From assembly GCA_035621215.1 (NCBI GenBank), contig CP141729.1, forward strand, positions 1,634,944 through 1,698,943: a stretch of DNA of 64,000 nt. The letters are read 5' to 3'. This stretch comes from Oscillospiraceae bacterium MB08-C2-2 (GTDB lineage: Bacteria > Bacillota > Clostridia > Oscillospirales > Ruminococcaceae). The notes beneath the pieces are model-generated. The model saw only the letters and a program-made list of their open reading frames with translations. It made no database searches and was not told where the DNA came from. A program made the translations under genes and the position numbers. Numbering within the stretch: position 1 is the stretch's first letter; every line of letters begins with the position of its first letter. This document shows, one piece after another, positions 26,114-35,303 of the stretch.

Positions 26114-27268
26114 ATGCCACAGTTATCCGATATTGCCCGCAACACCCGGGCGTCGCTCATCCGCGTTATGTTCAACGAGGCCTTGAAAATCCAAGATAAA
26201 ATCAGCTTCACAGTTGGTGAACCGGATTTTATTACACCCCAGCCCATTATAGATGAGGCTTGTGCCGCTTTGCAGAAGGGGCTTACCCATTACACCCCCA
26301 ACAAAGGCGTTCCTGAGCTGATCAGTGCGATTGCAGATTATCATAAAAACGATCTCAGACCCGATCCGCAAACGGAAATTATGTGCACCTGCGGGGCTAT
26401 GGAGGCATTGCAGCTGGCGGTGCTCACTTTAATCGATCCCGGCGATGAGGTGCTCCTCGTAACCCCCACTTGGGCCAATTATTTCGGGCATGTTGCCATG
26501 TCCGGCGGCATTGTAAAAGAAGTCTGCGCACGGGAAGAAAACGATTTTATCCCAACTGTGGAAGACTTTAAAAAGGCCATTACACCCAAGACAAAGCTTG
26601 TCATCCTGAATTCTCCCACCAACCCCACCGGTGCTGTTATAGATGCACAGACACTCCGGGAGCTTGCCGCCTTGTTTGTGGAGCACGATCTGTTCGTGAT
26701 CTCCGATGAAATTTACTCCAAGCTTGTATACGACGGCATCACCTGCACCAGCATTACCTCCTTCCCCAATATGCGGGAAAGAACCGTGTATATCAGCGGG
26801 TTTTCCAAGATGTTTGCCATGACAGGCTGGCGCCTTGGCTATGCCATTGCGCGGCCGGATATCATTGCAGCCATGACAAAGCTCCACGAAAACAGCGCCT
26901 CCTGCCTGCCCGCACCAACACAGCTTGCAGCCGCAAAGGGGCTGGCATACTGTCTTGAAGATGTGGAGATCATGCGCCAATCCTATGAGCGGCGCCGCAA
27001 TCTGATCTGCGGCTTGCTAAACGATATCGATGGCATTTCCATCCGGGTGCCCAAAGGAGCCTTTTATGCCTTTGTCAATATCAAAAACACCGGCATGCCA
27101 TCTATGGATTTCTGTATGGATCTTCTCAGAAAAACCGGCGTCGTGATTGTTCCCGGAACCGCTTTTGGTGATGCAGGTGAGGGCTATGTTAGAATCACCT
27201 ATGCAACCTCGGACCAAAACATCACAGAAGGTATGGCACGCCTCAAAAAATATATGGAAGACCGGTAA
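26114..27268 (+). CDS. PLP-dependent aminotransferase, class I/II
   Basis: A 384-residue cytosolic aminotransferase of fold type I, aspartate-aminotransferase subgroup. It shows FTVGEPDFITPQPI at the start, LNSPTNPTGAVI, VISDEIYSKLVYDG, and the lysine that binds pyridoxal phosphate in YISGFSKMFAMTGWRLGY. The C-terminal arginine region reads EGYVRITYATS. It moves amino groups between an amino acid and 2-oxoglutarate. GGGAGGA is 8 bases before the ATG. Placement between livJHMGF and glutamate dehydrogenase suggests work on the imported amino acids, but the exact substrate is open. Confidence 0.9.
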   Translation: MPQLSDIARNTRASLIRVMFNEALKIQDKISFTVGEPDFITPQPIIDEACAALQKGLTHYTPNKGVPELISAIADYHKNDLRPDPQTEIMCTCGAMEALQLAVLTLIDPGDEVLLVTPTWANYFGHVAMSGGIVKEVCAREENDFIPTVEDFKKAITPKTKLVILNSPTNPTGAVIDAQTLRELAALFVEHDLFVISDEIYSKLVYDGITCTSITSFPNMRERTVYISGFSKMFAMTGWRLGYAIARPDIIAAMTKLHENSASCLPAPTQLAAAKGLAYCLEDVEIMRQSYERRRNLICGLLNDIDGISIRVPKGAFYAFVNIKNTGMPSMDFCMDLLRKTGVVIVPGTAFGDAGEGYVRITYATSDQNITEGMARLKKYMEDR

Positions 27269-27337
27269 TCACCCAGCATAACATCATTTTTCAGTTAAGG
27301 GTCAATTCACATGATTGAGATTTGGAGGAGAATAACC

Positions 27338-28603
27338 ATGCCAAATAAAACATACAACCCTTATCAGAGTATGCTGACTGTTTTGGAACAAGCGGCAAAG
27401 ATGCTGGAGCTTCATCCCAACGATTACGAGGCGATCAAATACCCCGAAAGAGAATTGAAGGTTTACATACCCGTAAGAATGGATAACGGCAGCATTCAGG
27501 TGTTTGAGGGGTACCGTGTGCAGCATTCCAGCGACCGGGGCCCCTGCAAAGGCGGTATCCGCTACCACCAGAGTGTGGATATGGATGAGGTTAAAGCACT
27601 GGCCGCATGGATGAGCCTGAAATGTGCTGTTGTCAATATCCCATATGGCGGAGCCAAGGGTGGTATCAACGTGAACCCAAGCACCCTTTCCTGCGGGGAG
27701 CTTGAGCGCCTTACCCGCAGGTATACAGCCATGATTCTGCCGATCATTGGCCCTGACAAGGATATTCCCGCCCCGGATGTAAACACCAACGCACAGGTTA
27801 TGGGCTGGATTATGGATACCTACAGCATGATTAACGGGTATACCATCCCCGGCGTTGTAACCGGCAAGCCCCTTGAGGTAGGCGGTTCCTACGGCCGGCC
27901 AGAAGCAACCGGGCGGGGTGTCAGCTTTATTACACAAAAAGCCTTGGAAACCTTTGGCTTTCCCGAGGGCCCTGTAAACATTGCAATTCAGGGAATGGGC
28001 AATGTTGGCGGCATAGCGGCAAAGCTCTTACAGGAGCAGGGACATAAAATAGTGGCCGTATCCGATATTTCGGGCGGCTATTACAAGGCAGAAGGGCTGA
28101 ACATCCCCGCAATGCTTAAGCATATACGCAGCAGCAAAAACAGGAGCCTTGCAGGCTATGCGGAACTGGGCAGCACCAAGCTTGACGGCATGGATGTATT
28201 GACCTGCGACTGCGACGTGCTGATCCCCTGTGCCCTTGAGAACCAAATCACCACAGAAAATGCAGGGAGCATCCGGGCAAAGCTGATTGTGGAAGGCGCC
28301 AACGGCCCTACAGCAGCGGATGCAGACTCCATCTTGGAGGAAAAAGGCATTGTTGTGGTTCCCGATATTCTTGCCAATGCCGGCGGTGTCATCGTCTCCT
28401 ATTTTGAGTGGGCACAGAATATCCAGCGCCTGATGTGGGAAGAAGCCGAAATCAACGAGATGCTCCGAAATATTATTTTGCGTGCCTTTGATGAGGTTTT
28501 CGCCATTGCTTCCGAAAAAAGAACCACCATGCGCATGGGCGCTTATATAAGCGCATTGGGCAGATTGAGCAAGGCTAAGAAAATCCGTGGTGTATTCCCC
28601 TGA
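27338..28603 (+). CDS. Glu/Leu/Phe/Val dehydrogenase, probably glutamate dehydrogenase
   Basis: A 421-residue NAD(P)-dependent dehydrogenase, the length of Bacillus RocG/GudB. The catalytic lysine is in VNIPYGGAKGGI, the substrate-binding K/R blocks are VQHSSDRGPCKGGIRYH and GPDKDIPAPDVNT, and the nucleotide-binding GMGNVGG Rossmann loop begins the second domain. It interconverts glutamate with 2-oxoglutarate and ammonia. GGAGGAG 8 bases before ATG 27338 sets the start; the frame back to 27311 is not needed. Its TGA shares one base with the ATG of the nucleotidyltransferase gene. Confidence 0.93.
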   Translation: MPNKTYNPYQSMLTVLEQAAKMLELHPNDYEAIKYPERELKVYIPVRMDNGSIQVFEGYRVQHSSDRGPCKGGIRYHQSVDMDEVKALAAWMSLKCAVVNIPYGGAKGGINVNPSTLSCGELERLTRRYTAMILPIIGPDKDIPAPDVNTNAQVMGWIMDTYSMINGYTIPGVVTGKPLEVGGSYGRPEATGRGVSFITQKALETFGFPEGPVNIAIQGMGNVGGIAAKLLQEQGHKIVAVSDISGGYYKAEGLNIPAMLKHIRSSKNRSLAGYAELGSTKLDGMDVLTCDCDVLIPCALENQITTENAGSIRAKLIVEGANGPTAADADSILEEKGIVVVPDILANAGGVIVSYFEWAQNIQRLMWEEAEINEMLRNIILRAFDEVFAIASEKRTTMRMGAYISALGRLSKAKKIRGVFP

Positions 28604-29034
28604 TGCCTCGGGCTATGGACTGTATTTGCTGCCACACACCCCAGCGATCCCAAAGCCGGTTTCACACCCAGTGGAGGTATCAGGCCGCGGTTCAAATTGC
28701 CTCTGAACTGGATATGGAACGGCTTGGTGTGCAGGGCATCTATCTTTTCGGAAGCGTTGAATCCGGCAAGGCAGGCACAGGCAGCGACATTGATTTGATT
28801 TTCCATATAGACAGCAGCGAAAATCAAAAAAGGGCTCTGCTGGAATGGCTTAAGGCTTGGGATTTAAAGCTGTGCGAAATTTTCAAAATGATTACCGGGA
28901 AAAGCACCAGCTATATGCTGGACATTCACTTAGTGGATGACTCGGATATTAAAAGGAAAACATGCTTCGCACAAAAAATCCACTCCGTCTATGAACCAGT
29001 TGAGCCTTTGCGCAAACGCTGTGAGCCACTTTAA
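28603..29034 (+). CDS. Nucleotidyltransferase-domain protein coupled to glutamate dehydrogenase
   Basis: A 143-residue protein with a Pol-beta-like nucleotidyltransferase motif (YLFGSVESGKAGTGSDIDLIF, the hG-GS-DxD pattern) at about residues 47-67. The N-terminus carries a small cluster CICCHTP. It has no C-terminal HEPN part, unlike the MNT/HEPN toxin-antitoxin pairs, and no HEPN gene is beside it. The ATG overlaps the GDH stop by one base. A regulatory nucleotidylation of a partner protein is an idea from this linkage and from GlnD/GlnE-type control of nitrogen metabolism; nothing in the sequence proves it. Confidence 0.75.
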   Translation: MPRAMDCICCHTPQRSQSRFHTQWRYQAAVQIASELDMERLGVQGIYLFGSVESGKAGTGSDIDLIFHIDSSENQKRALLEWLKAWDLKLCEIFKMITGKSTSYMLDIHLVDDSDIKRKTCFAQKIHSVYEPVEPLRKRCEPL

Positions 29035-29046
29035 TATGCCAATCTG

Positions 29047-29089
29047 TGAAACGCTGCCATACCTCTTCACGGTATGACGGCGTTTCATG
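29047..29089 (+). terminator. Imperfect hairpin after the nucleotidyltransferase gene
   Basis: GAAACGCTG-CATACC pairs with GGTATG-CGGCGTTTC around a short loop. There is no strong T-run, so it may be a 3' stabilising structure rather than a terminator. Confidence 0.4.
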
Positions 29090-29233
29090 GCTGAGAAAGG
29101 CTTTCTCTTGCGCTGATAACATGGTTTCACATTAGGAAAAGCATTCATAAACAATAGTAAGAAGGCACATTAACCCCCCCACCTGAATTTGGAACTATAC
29201 AACTAATGGCAGAACGAGACGTTCTCTCTATTC

Positions 29234-29272
29234 GGCAACAACGGCTGCTCCAATTGGAGCAGCCGTTGTTGC
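29234..29272. terminator. Perfect long palindrome between convergent genes
   Basis: Two exact arms (CAACAACGGCTGCTCC and its complement) with a 4-base AATT centre. It probably stops transcription from both sides (nucleotidyltransferase + and GH3 -), though T-runs are weak. No gene is seen in 29035-29422. Confidence 0.6.
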
Positions 29273-29422
29273 TTTGCATATTCAGCCTGCCTTAGCCTTC
29301 GGGTCCACAAGTTGTCTTTATGACTACTCGTATATAAGGCAGGGCCCTTTTCATGGTGTTATCACCGAGAAAAGAAGAAGGCTTTCAGATAAACGATACT
29401 TGTGGCTGGGTTATCCTCTCAC

Positions 29423-32400
29423 TTACGGGATCACTCGGATGGTGATCTGAGCGGCTTTGCCGTTGTGGGCAGTTGCCACGATTACTGCAATGCCGGTTTC
29501 ATTGTTTGCTGTTACAAGGCCGTTTTCATCTACGGTCAGCAGATTGGGGGTCAGAGTCGACCAAGTCAGCTCCTGGTTCGTAGCATTTTCAGGGGCAACG
29601 ACTGCTGTCAGCTGAATGGACTTGTTCCGCTTCAGGTTAATCATGGCGGAGCCGGTGATGGAGACTTTTTCCACCTGAATCTCTTCTTGGTCTTCCTTCT
29701 CCAGCTCAATTCCGATGGTGTCTGCTCCGGTTACCGTAAAGCTTCCGTGGGCGGTTTTATAGCCGGTTGCACTGGCGGTATAAGAATATTCGCCTGCCCC
29801 AAGCTGGTAAACCAGAGGGTTCTCGGTGGAGGGAACGACCACCGCAGGGTTGCCCTGCTCTACAGCAATGGTCAGATCCGGGGCATCCGCAGGCGTTATG
29901 TTGAAGGTAATGGTGTGTTTCTCCGAATCTTCCTTCTCCAGTGCAATTTCGATGGTATTCGCTCCGGTTACTGTAAAGCTTCCGTGGGCGGTTTTATAGC
30001 CGGCTGCACTGGCGGTATAAGAATACTCGCCCGACCCAAGCTGGTAAACCAGAGGGTTTTCGGTGGAAGGAACGACCACCGCAGGGTTGCCCTGCTCTAC
30101 GACAATGGTCAGATCCGGGGCATCGGGAGGCGTTATATTGAAGGTGATGGTGTGTTTTTCCGATTCAGCGCCTTCGTCTGTGGTTACTGCATAGGTGGCT
30201 TTCAGGGTGTCGCCGCCCACGGTAACAGTGGCGGTGATCAAAGCCGTACCAGCCAGACTCTGGTTGGTGATGACACCTTTTTCGTCTACAGACGCTACGG
30301 CAGGATTGCTGCTGCTGTAAACTACAGTTGCCTGTTGTGGGGTAGGATTCACAATGCAGGATTCATCGTTCAGAGAGATGGTAAGCTGTGTATTCACCTG
30401 GACATCATTGGTAACTTTGATCTTATCACCGGTCAAGGTTACGGCAGTCAAGCGAGGCGCAGCTACACCGGAAACCTCCAGCTTCCAATCTTTTTTGATA
30501 TCGTTGGAGGAGCGGCCCACGGCCACGGTGTATTCGCCCTCCGAAACAACCCGCTTGCCGTCTTCGTTAATAAACCAAAGATCATCGGCCTTTACGGTAA
30601 CGGTAACCGTTTGTTTTTCGCGAGCAGCAAGCTCCACACGCTGGAAGCCTTTGAGCTGTTTGATGGGCATTTCGCCATTTCCAGCGCCGGGTGCACTTAC
30701 ATAAACCTGAACGACATCTGCACCGGCAACATTGGATTTGTTTTCCACATCCACCGAGACATCGAAGGTTCCGTCTGTTGCAACGGTGCGCTCGCTGATT
30801 TGGAAGTTAGAATACTCAAAATCAGAATAGCTCAGGCCGTAACCGAAGGGATAGAGCACGTCACCTTTAAAATACTGATAGGTGCGGCCTAATTTCTCGC
30901 CTTCGGGGCGAATGGAATAGTCGAGGATATTGGGGAGCTGAGCCTCGTTGGCATACCAGGTAAAGGAAAGGCGTCCGTTGGCGTTTTGGTCGCCCAAGAG
31001 AACTTCCGCCATGGCCTGCCCTTGGAACTGGCCATTGTAGCTGGTATACAGTATTGCTTTGGCGTCATCCGCGAAGTCGGAGATATTCATGGTACCTACG
31101 GCTTGAATGGCCACCACTGTGTTGGGATTGGCTTCCATGACTTTTGCGATTTCTTCTGTCTGACCGGCGGGGAAATTCATGTTGGAGCGATCCCGGTTCT
31201 CGCCAGCCACGTTGAGGCCGGAGCTGGTGCCGGTGCCAGCCATATAAATGGCCATGTCGGCTTTCTCAATTTCTGCCAGGGCAGTATCGCTGCCGGAGGA
31301 GGACTGGTTGGTAGTGAATACCAGATAAATATCTTTTTTACCTTGATACAGGTTGGCAATATCGGTGGCCACTGTTCCGCTATTGGTGCTGTAGCTGCTC
31401 CAAGAGCCGGTGCGGTCGCAGGTTGCCGTTGCGATAACCGGGCCAGTGGGACTATCTACGTGCAGCTCCACCACCGGCTTAACGTTTCCACTGGTGCCAT
31501 TGGTGCTGATGCTGACAGCAAATGACTCAATGCCGGAGCCAAGGTCAAAGCCCTGGTAAACCGCATAGCCACCATCGTTAATATAACCGATGTTGCTGGT
31601 CTCAGCTCTGCAATCACTGTAGCGGTTGGCGCTTACAGCGGAAACAACATTGTTGTTGTAGGTAAAATCGCGGATGTTAAAGATATAGCCGGATACTTTG
31701 CTGCCGCTGAGGTTATAGAACTTCAGGTTATTAGCAGTATCAAAGCCCTTGCCGTTCAGCGCATCCGTAAGTCCCTTCTGGAAGCTGACTTTTGTGGAAG
31801 GTGAGCCTGCGTAGTTGGAATCGCCCAACTCGCAGATATCGTTAAACTTGCCCACAACCGCAATGGATTTTACGGTATCGGTTTTAATAGGAAGGGTATT
31901 TTCACTGTTTTTGAGCATGACAATCGCATTGCGGGAAGCCTTCAGAGAAGTTGCCACGTTATAGGGTGTTTCCACGCGGTTGGCAACCGTATAGCTTCTG
32001 TAGATGTTGTCTTCCGCATTGTCGAACTCGCCGATCTTCATGCGGGAAGTAAACAGCCGCACCAGAGCGCGGTCCACAATGTCTTCGGTCATTACGCCGT
32101 TATCGGTGAGAACACCGTCTTGAATAGCCGCAGCTACGTTGTTGCTGTAGTCGCCGCCATAATTGCCGCCCTGGGTCCAGTTGCAGGCCAAGTCGGTGCC
32201 TGCCATCATGGCAAACGCAGTAGCCTGCGGCATGGTGACCTGCTGGGTATAGCCTTCTGGATTGGAGGGAATCCATTTGTGGCCACTGCGCATCCAGTTG
32301 ATGCCCTCACAGTCGGATACGACATATCCGTTAAAGCCCCAGGTCTTCCGCAGCAGCGTATCCAGCACATAGGTGTTGGCCGAAGCGGGAATACCATTGA

Positions 32401-33160
32401 TTCTGTTATAGGAGCTCATAACCGATTCCGGGTTGGCGGTCTCGGTGATATGGCGGAAGGGAGCGGTATAATATTCCCGCAGTGACCGATCGTCCACGTC
32501 AGAGGAGCCGGTGTAACGGTTTTGCTCGCTGTTGTTGGCAGCATAGTGCTTGAGAGTGGCAATGGTTTTTAAGTATTGTTGACCGGAGGGGCTAAGATTG
32601 TCCGTATCAGAGCTCCCCTGTACACCGTGAATGTATTGCTCGCCCAGGATGGAAACCAGGAAGGGGTCTTCGCCGTAGCCTTCTTCGTTGCGGCCCCATC
32701 GGGGGTCTCTTTGCATGTTGATGGTTGGCGAGAAATTGCTCAGCGGCCTGCCGTTGGTGGTGTTGTAGCCCCGGCTTTCATCTCCTATGATAGAGGCAGA
32801 ATCAAGCAGCAGCTGGGGATCCCAGGTAAGAGACATGCTCAGGCTGGAGGGGAAGGACACAGCCCTGCTCCACGCCACACCGTGCAGTGATTCCTGCCAC
32901 CAGTTGTTTGCCTTGATGCCCAGACGGGGAATGGCCGGTGCACTGGTATTCAGCTGAGATGCCTTTTCCGCCATGGTCATGCGGGAGACCAAGTCGGTGG
33001 CCCGTTCCTCAAAGGTGAGGCTGGTATTTTGATAGGGCAGAACCTCTGCCTCAGCGGCGGAAACAGTGGTGGAAATGGGTGGAAAAGCCAGCGAAGATAG
33101 GCATAAAATACCGGCTAGTATCACACTAGATTTCTTTTTTACTTTTGCATACATCTTCAT
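29423..33160 (-). CDS. Secreted multi-domain GH3 beta-glycosidase
   Basis: A 1245-residue exported enzyme. Signal peptide (residues 1-35), GH3 catalytic domain (about 45-330) with substrate residues KHYAANN and RDPRWGRNEEGYGEDP and nucleophile Asp283 in VVSDCEG, then the second GH3 domain. The latter is interrupted by a carbohydrate-binding-module-like (CBM6-type) insert of about 150 residues (around 500-650), as in some beta-xylosidases. A fibronectin-III-like domain follows (about 800-890), then bacterial Ig-like segments, two nearly identical tandem modules of about 78 residues (about 1000-1155) and a last Ig-like domain. It should release sugars from plant or host glycans. No cell-wall anchor (LPXTG) is seen. 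AGGAGG precedes the ATG. Confidence 0.9.
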   Translation of the reverse strand: MKMYAKVKKKSSVILAGILCLSSLAFPPISTTVSAAEAEVLPYQNTSLTFEERATDLVSRMTMAEKASQLNTSAPAIPRLGIKANNWWQESLHGVAWSRAVSFPSSLSMSLTWDPQLLLDSASIIGDESRGYNTTNGRPLSNFSPTINMQRDPRWGRNEEGYGEDPFLVSILGEQYIHGVQGSSDTDNLSPSGQQYLKTIATLKHYAANNSEQNRYTGSSDVDDRSLREYYTAPFRHITETANPESVMSSYNRINGIPASANTYVLDTLLRKTWGFNGYVVSDCEGINWMRSGHKWIPSNPEGYTQQVTMPQATAFAMMAGTDLACNWTQGGNYGGDYSNNVAAAIQDGVLTDNGVMTEDIVDRALVRLFTSRMKIGEFDNAEDNIYRSYTVANRVETPYNVATSLKASRNAIVMLKNSENTLPIKTDTVKSIAVVGKFNDICELGDSNYAGSPSTKVSFQKGLTDALNGKGFDTANNLKFYNLSGSKVSGYIFNIRDFTYNNNVVSAVSANRYSDCRAETSNIGYINDGGYAVYQGFDLGSGIESFAVSISTNGTSGNVKPVVELHVDSPTGPVIATATCDRTGSWSSYSTNSGTVATDIANLYQGKKDIYLVFTTNQSSSGSDTALAEIEKADMAIYMAGTGTSSGLNVAGENRDRSNMNFPAGQTEEIAKVMEANPNTVVAIQAVGTMNISDFADDAKAILYTSYNGQFQGQAMAEVLLGDQNANGRLSFTWYANEAQLPNILDYSIRPEGEKLGRTYQYFKGDVLYPFGYGLSYSDFEYSNFQISERTVATDGTFDVSVDVENKSNVAGADVVQVYVSAPGAGNGEMPIKQLKGFQRVELAAREKQTVTVTVKADDLWFINEDGKRVVSEGEYTVAVGRSSNDIKKDWKLEVSGVAAPRLTAVTLTGDKIKVTNDVQVNTQLTISLNDESCIVNPTPQQATVVYSSSNPAVASVDEKGVITNQSLAGTALITATVTVGGDTLKATYAVTTDEGAESEKHTITFNITPPDAPDLTIVVEQGNPAVVVPSTENPLVYQLGSGEYSYTASAAGYKTAHGSFTVTGANTIEIALEKEDSEKHTITFNITPADAPDLTIAVEQGNPAVVVPSTENPLVYQLGAGEYSYTASATGYKTAHGSFTVTGADTIGIELEKEDQEEIQVEKVSITGSAMINLKRNKSIQLTAVVAPENATNQELTWSTLTPNLLTVDENGLVTANNETGIAVIVATAHNGKAAQITIRVIP
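29690..30165 (-). repeat. Tandem duplication of a module in the GH3 gene
   Basis: Two adjacent copies of about 235 bases, nearly identical, encode modules beginning KHTITFNITP and ending in an IALEKED/IELEKED linker. This is a recent in-frame duplication. Confidence 0.8.
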
Positions 33161-33240
33161 ATTGATCCTCCTTTTCTGCTTTTGTTTATTTGTTCAGCCA
33201 CACCTCATGGCTAAGAAAATTAAATAGTAGGCAAAGGCCA

Positions 33241-34524
33241 CTATTCGACTGCGTAGGGCCAATCCGAAAATTTGCCCAGATTATACACCCGCTGATACCC
33301 CAGCTCCAGCGCTATTTCCAGAGCTTTCTGCGATCTTACACCGCCCGCGCAATAGAAAATCAGCTTGGTATCCCGGGAGGGCACTTCTGTTTGAAGCTTT
33401 GCTTTAATTTCATCCAGCGGAATGTGGATGCACCCCAGCACATGCCCTTCGCTGTATTCCTCTTGGGTACGCACGTCAATAATAACACCCATGCCACTCA
33501 GCATGTCCTCATAGGCCTGCTCCGGCTTGATTTGGTACTGCCGGGCAGCACCGGCATCCAGCACCTGATAGGAGTAATCCTCACCAACGATAACCAGCTT
33601 ACCCGCACCCAAGGCCAGACCCTTCAGGTCAAATTCGCCGAAAGACTCCACCTTGTTGCACTTGGAGCAGTCCGAGATCGTTAAAATCTGGCCATCGTTG
33701 CAGGCCGCTAGGATTTGATCTGTCTCGAAATCTATGGCGTTAATCTTAATGGAGCGGGGTTGTTCTGGATCCACTCCCTCGATTTGCTCCAGCGACCGAA
33801 AGATCCAAACCTCACCGGTATCCGACATCATCATATGAGGAACACCCGGATCGGCCGATAGATAGCCTGTAACACAGAATAGCTGACCAATGGCTTTAAT
33901 ATTGGTGAACACAAAGGGCTCGTAATATCCCTTGTAGACTTCGTTGAAATCTTCAATTTTCCAATTTACCCCGTCTGTACTGGAAAGAATATCACTTTCA
34001 GAAGTTATGGCCATAATGTATCGGTCGGTTGCCGCAATGGATACAATGTTTTTATTCAGGCCTGTCTGAACCGCTGCCCAGTCGGTTCCATCAGGAGACC
34101 GCAAAATCACGCCGTTATCCGTGCATGCGTAATAGCTCCCCTGAAAGTATGCAATCCCCCATATGGTTGATGCAATGCCTGTATCTGCGGATGTGAAGCT
34201 ATCTTTGCCGGTGCTGTATAATAAGGTTCCACCTGTTCCACCCACCAGGATTTTGCCTTCGTGGGCCAAAACTTGCAGCAAATCTTCCTGCGTGGGCACT
34301 GGTATACTATGGGCTTGTCCCTGTGTGTCGATCCGATCCAGACGCCCCCCTGTGCCTGCGGCCAAAAAGGATGCCCCATCATACAATACACACTGATATC
34401 CTTGGGTGAGAAGTGGCTTCTGTCGTGTCTGCGCCACTGTCAAAGCAACATTGCCCGCAGGCTGGCAGCCCACCAGCACAGCTCCGATTAGAGCAGCAAA
34501 CAGAATAAGAGGTTTCAGACGCAT
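33241..34524 (-). CDS. Lipoprotein with propeller-like repeats and a C-terminal rhodanese domain
   Basis: A 427-residue lipoprotein. The signal ends at a lipobox (GAVLVGC, Cys19). Residues about 30-330 are made of short repeats such as GTDWAAVQTGLNKNIVSIAATDRYIM, like sialidase/BNR or photosynthesis-stability propeller blades. Residues about 345-427 form a rhodanese domain with the active-site loop FYCAGGVRS (Cys392) and the IDVRTQEEYSEGHVLG block. Such a domain can carry persulfide sulfur. The coupling of an outside-facing propeller with rhodanese is unusual. AAAGGAG 7 bases upstream fixes the ATG. It precedes the GH3 gene by 80 bases on the same strand and may share its transcript. Confidence 0.8.
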   Translation of the reverse strand: MRLKPLILFAALIGAVLVGCQPAGNVALTVAQTRQKPLLTQGYQCVLYDGASFLAAGTGGRLDRIDTQGQAHSIPVPTQEDLLQVLAHEGKILVGGTGGTLLYSTGKDSFTSADTGIASTIWGIAYFQGSYYACTDNGVILRSPDGTDWAAVQTGLNKNIVSIAATDRYIMAITSESDILSSTDGVNWKIEDFNEVYKGYYEPFVFTNIKAIGQLFCVTGYLSADPGVPHMMMSDTGEVWIFRSLEQIEGVDPEQPRSIKINAIDFETDQILAACNDGQILTISDCSKCNKVESFGEFDLKGLALGAGKLVIVGEDYSYQVLDAGAARQYQIKPEQAYEDMLSGMGVIIDVRTQEEYSEGHVLGCIHIPLDEIKAKLQTEVPSRDTKLIFYCAGGVRSQKALEIALELGYQRVYNLGKFSDWPYAVE

Positions 34525-35118
34525 GTCGGAGCTCCTTTCAAAATAACGGCGGTAGCCATATGCTCGTGCACAATTTTAATAAATCATATATAAATTAGGT
34601 TTATATATGATTATTTTAATATTTAAGTGCTCGAGCACATTTTTTGATCACAAACAACGCTGTTCCTTAAAAACCATTTTGTTATTGCAAAAAGATACAA
34701 AAGAATTATCTTTTATCTAATATTAACTATTTCGACAGCTGCTTTCAATAGCATTTCTTCACCAAATTATTGGGAATTTTTGTCAGAAAAATACAAAATA
34801 TAGGATATTATCTTTCGCTGGGATAAGCATAACACAATGATAAAATAAAATATAAGCTTGGCCACATAACTAAATAACAGGAACATTTTTGTGACAATGC
34901 GGAAACGCAGCATACAGCAACTTAAAGGTACTTAAGCAATACACTGCATGTTAGAAAACGCAGAGAACGCCCCAAGCGGTACGTGAAATTGAGTAGCATA
35001 TGCAAAAGGGTAAATCGTGGGGCAAAAACGAGTGAACTTGCACGCGGGTTAAATTTAGCTCTAATGTGTTATTTTAAAAAGTAAGTCCCGCAAAACAAAA
35101 TGTTAATGCGGGACTTAC
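34525..35118. other. AT-rich intergenic region with inverted repeats
   Basis: About 590 bases with no convincing gene. Features: a perfect 13-bp inverted repeat (34582-34594 with 34600-34612), a 12-bp palindrome GTGCTCGAGCAC (34627-34638) and a related ATGCTCGTGCAC (34560-34571), all upstream of the rhodanese gene and possibly its regulatory sites. A minus-strand terminator hairpin AGTAAGTCCCGCA/TGCGGGACTTACT with a T-run lies at 35076-35119, just downstream of the decayed tRNA. Confidence 0.5.
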
Positions 35119-35187
35119 TGGCTGGGCTAGATGGGTTCGATCCATCGAGTGACGGAGTCAAAGTCCTAACTGCTTGGTGAGAGCGGA
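35119..35187 (-). pseudogene. Decayed tRNA-Gln copy (candidate att site)
   Basis: The first 48 bases (35119-35166) match the 3' half of the intact tRNA-Gln (44361-44408) with two mismatches, both in the T arm, including the invariant T54. The 5' half is degenerate and has lost about five bases. It lies in the same orientation as the intact gene, which fits a target-site copy at the far edge of an island integrated in the tRNA 3' end. Confidence 0.75.
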
Positions 35188-35200
35188 TGAGTTTGAATAT

Positions 35201-35278
35201 GCAATGAAAGGAAGCCACGAACTGCGGCCTCCTTTCATTGTACTACCAGACTCCAAAAGGCCTTTGGCTTTTTTGAAG
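35201..35278 (-). terminator. Hairpins after the epimerase gene
   Basis: CAATGAAAGGA-GCC/GGC-TCCTTTCATTG (35201-35239) and AAAAGGCC/GGCTTTTT (35255-35278). Both could end the minus-strand sugar operon, whose last gene stops at 35304. Confidence 0.6.
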
Positions 35279-35303
35279 TCGCTTAATTGCAGTAATCAAT
35301 ATG

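Noticed and set aside
25966-26199. 77-codon ORF before the aminotransferase
   Set aside because: It overlaps the aminotransferase start in another frame and has no ribosome site.
28603-29034. MNT/HEPN toxin-antitoxin system
   Set aside because: No HEPN gene is adjacent, and the gene is fused to GDH translation.
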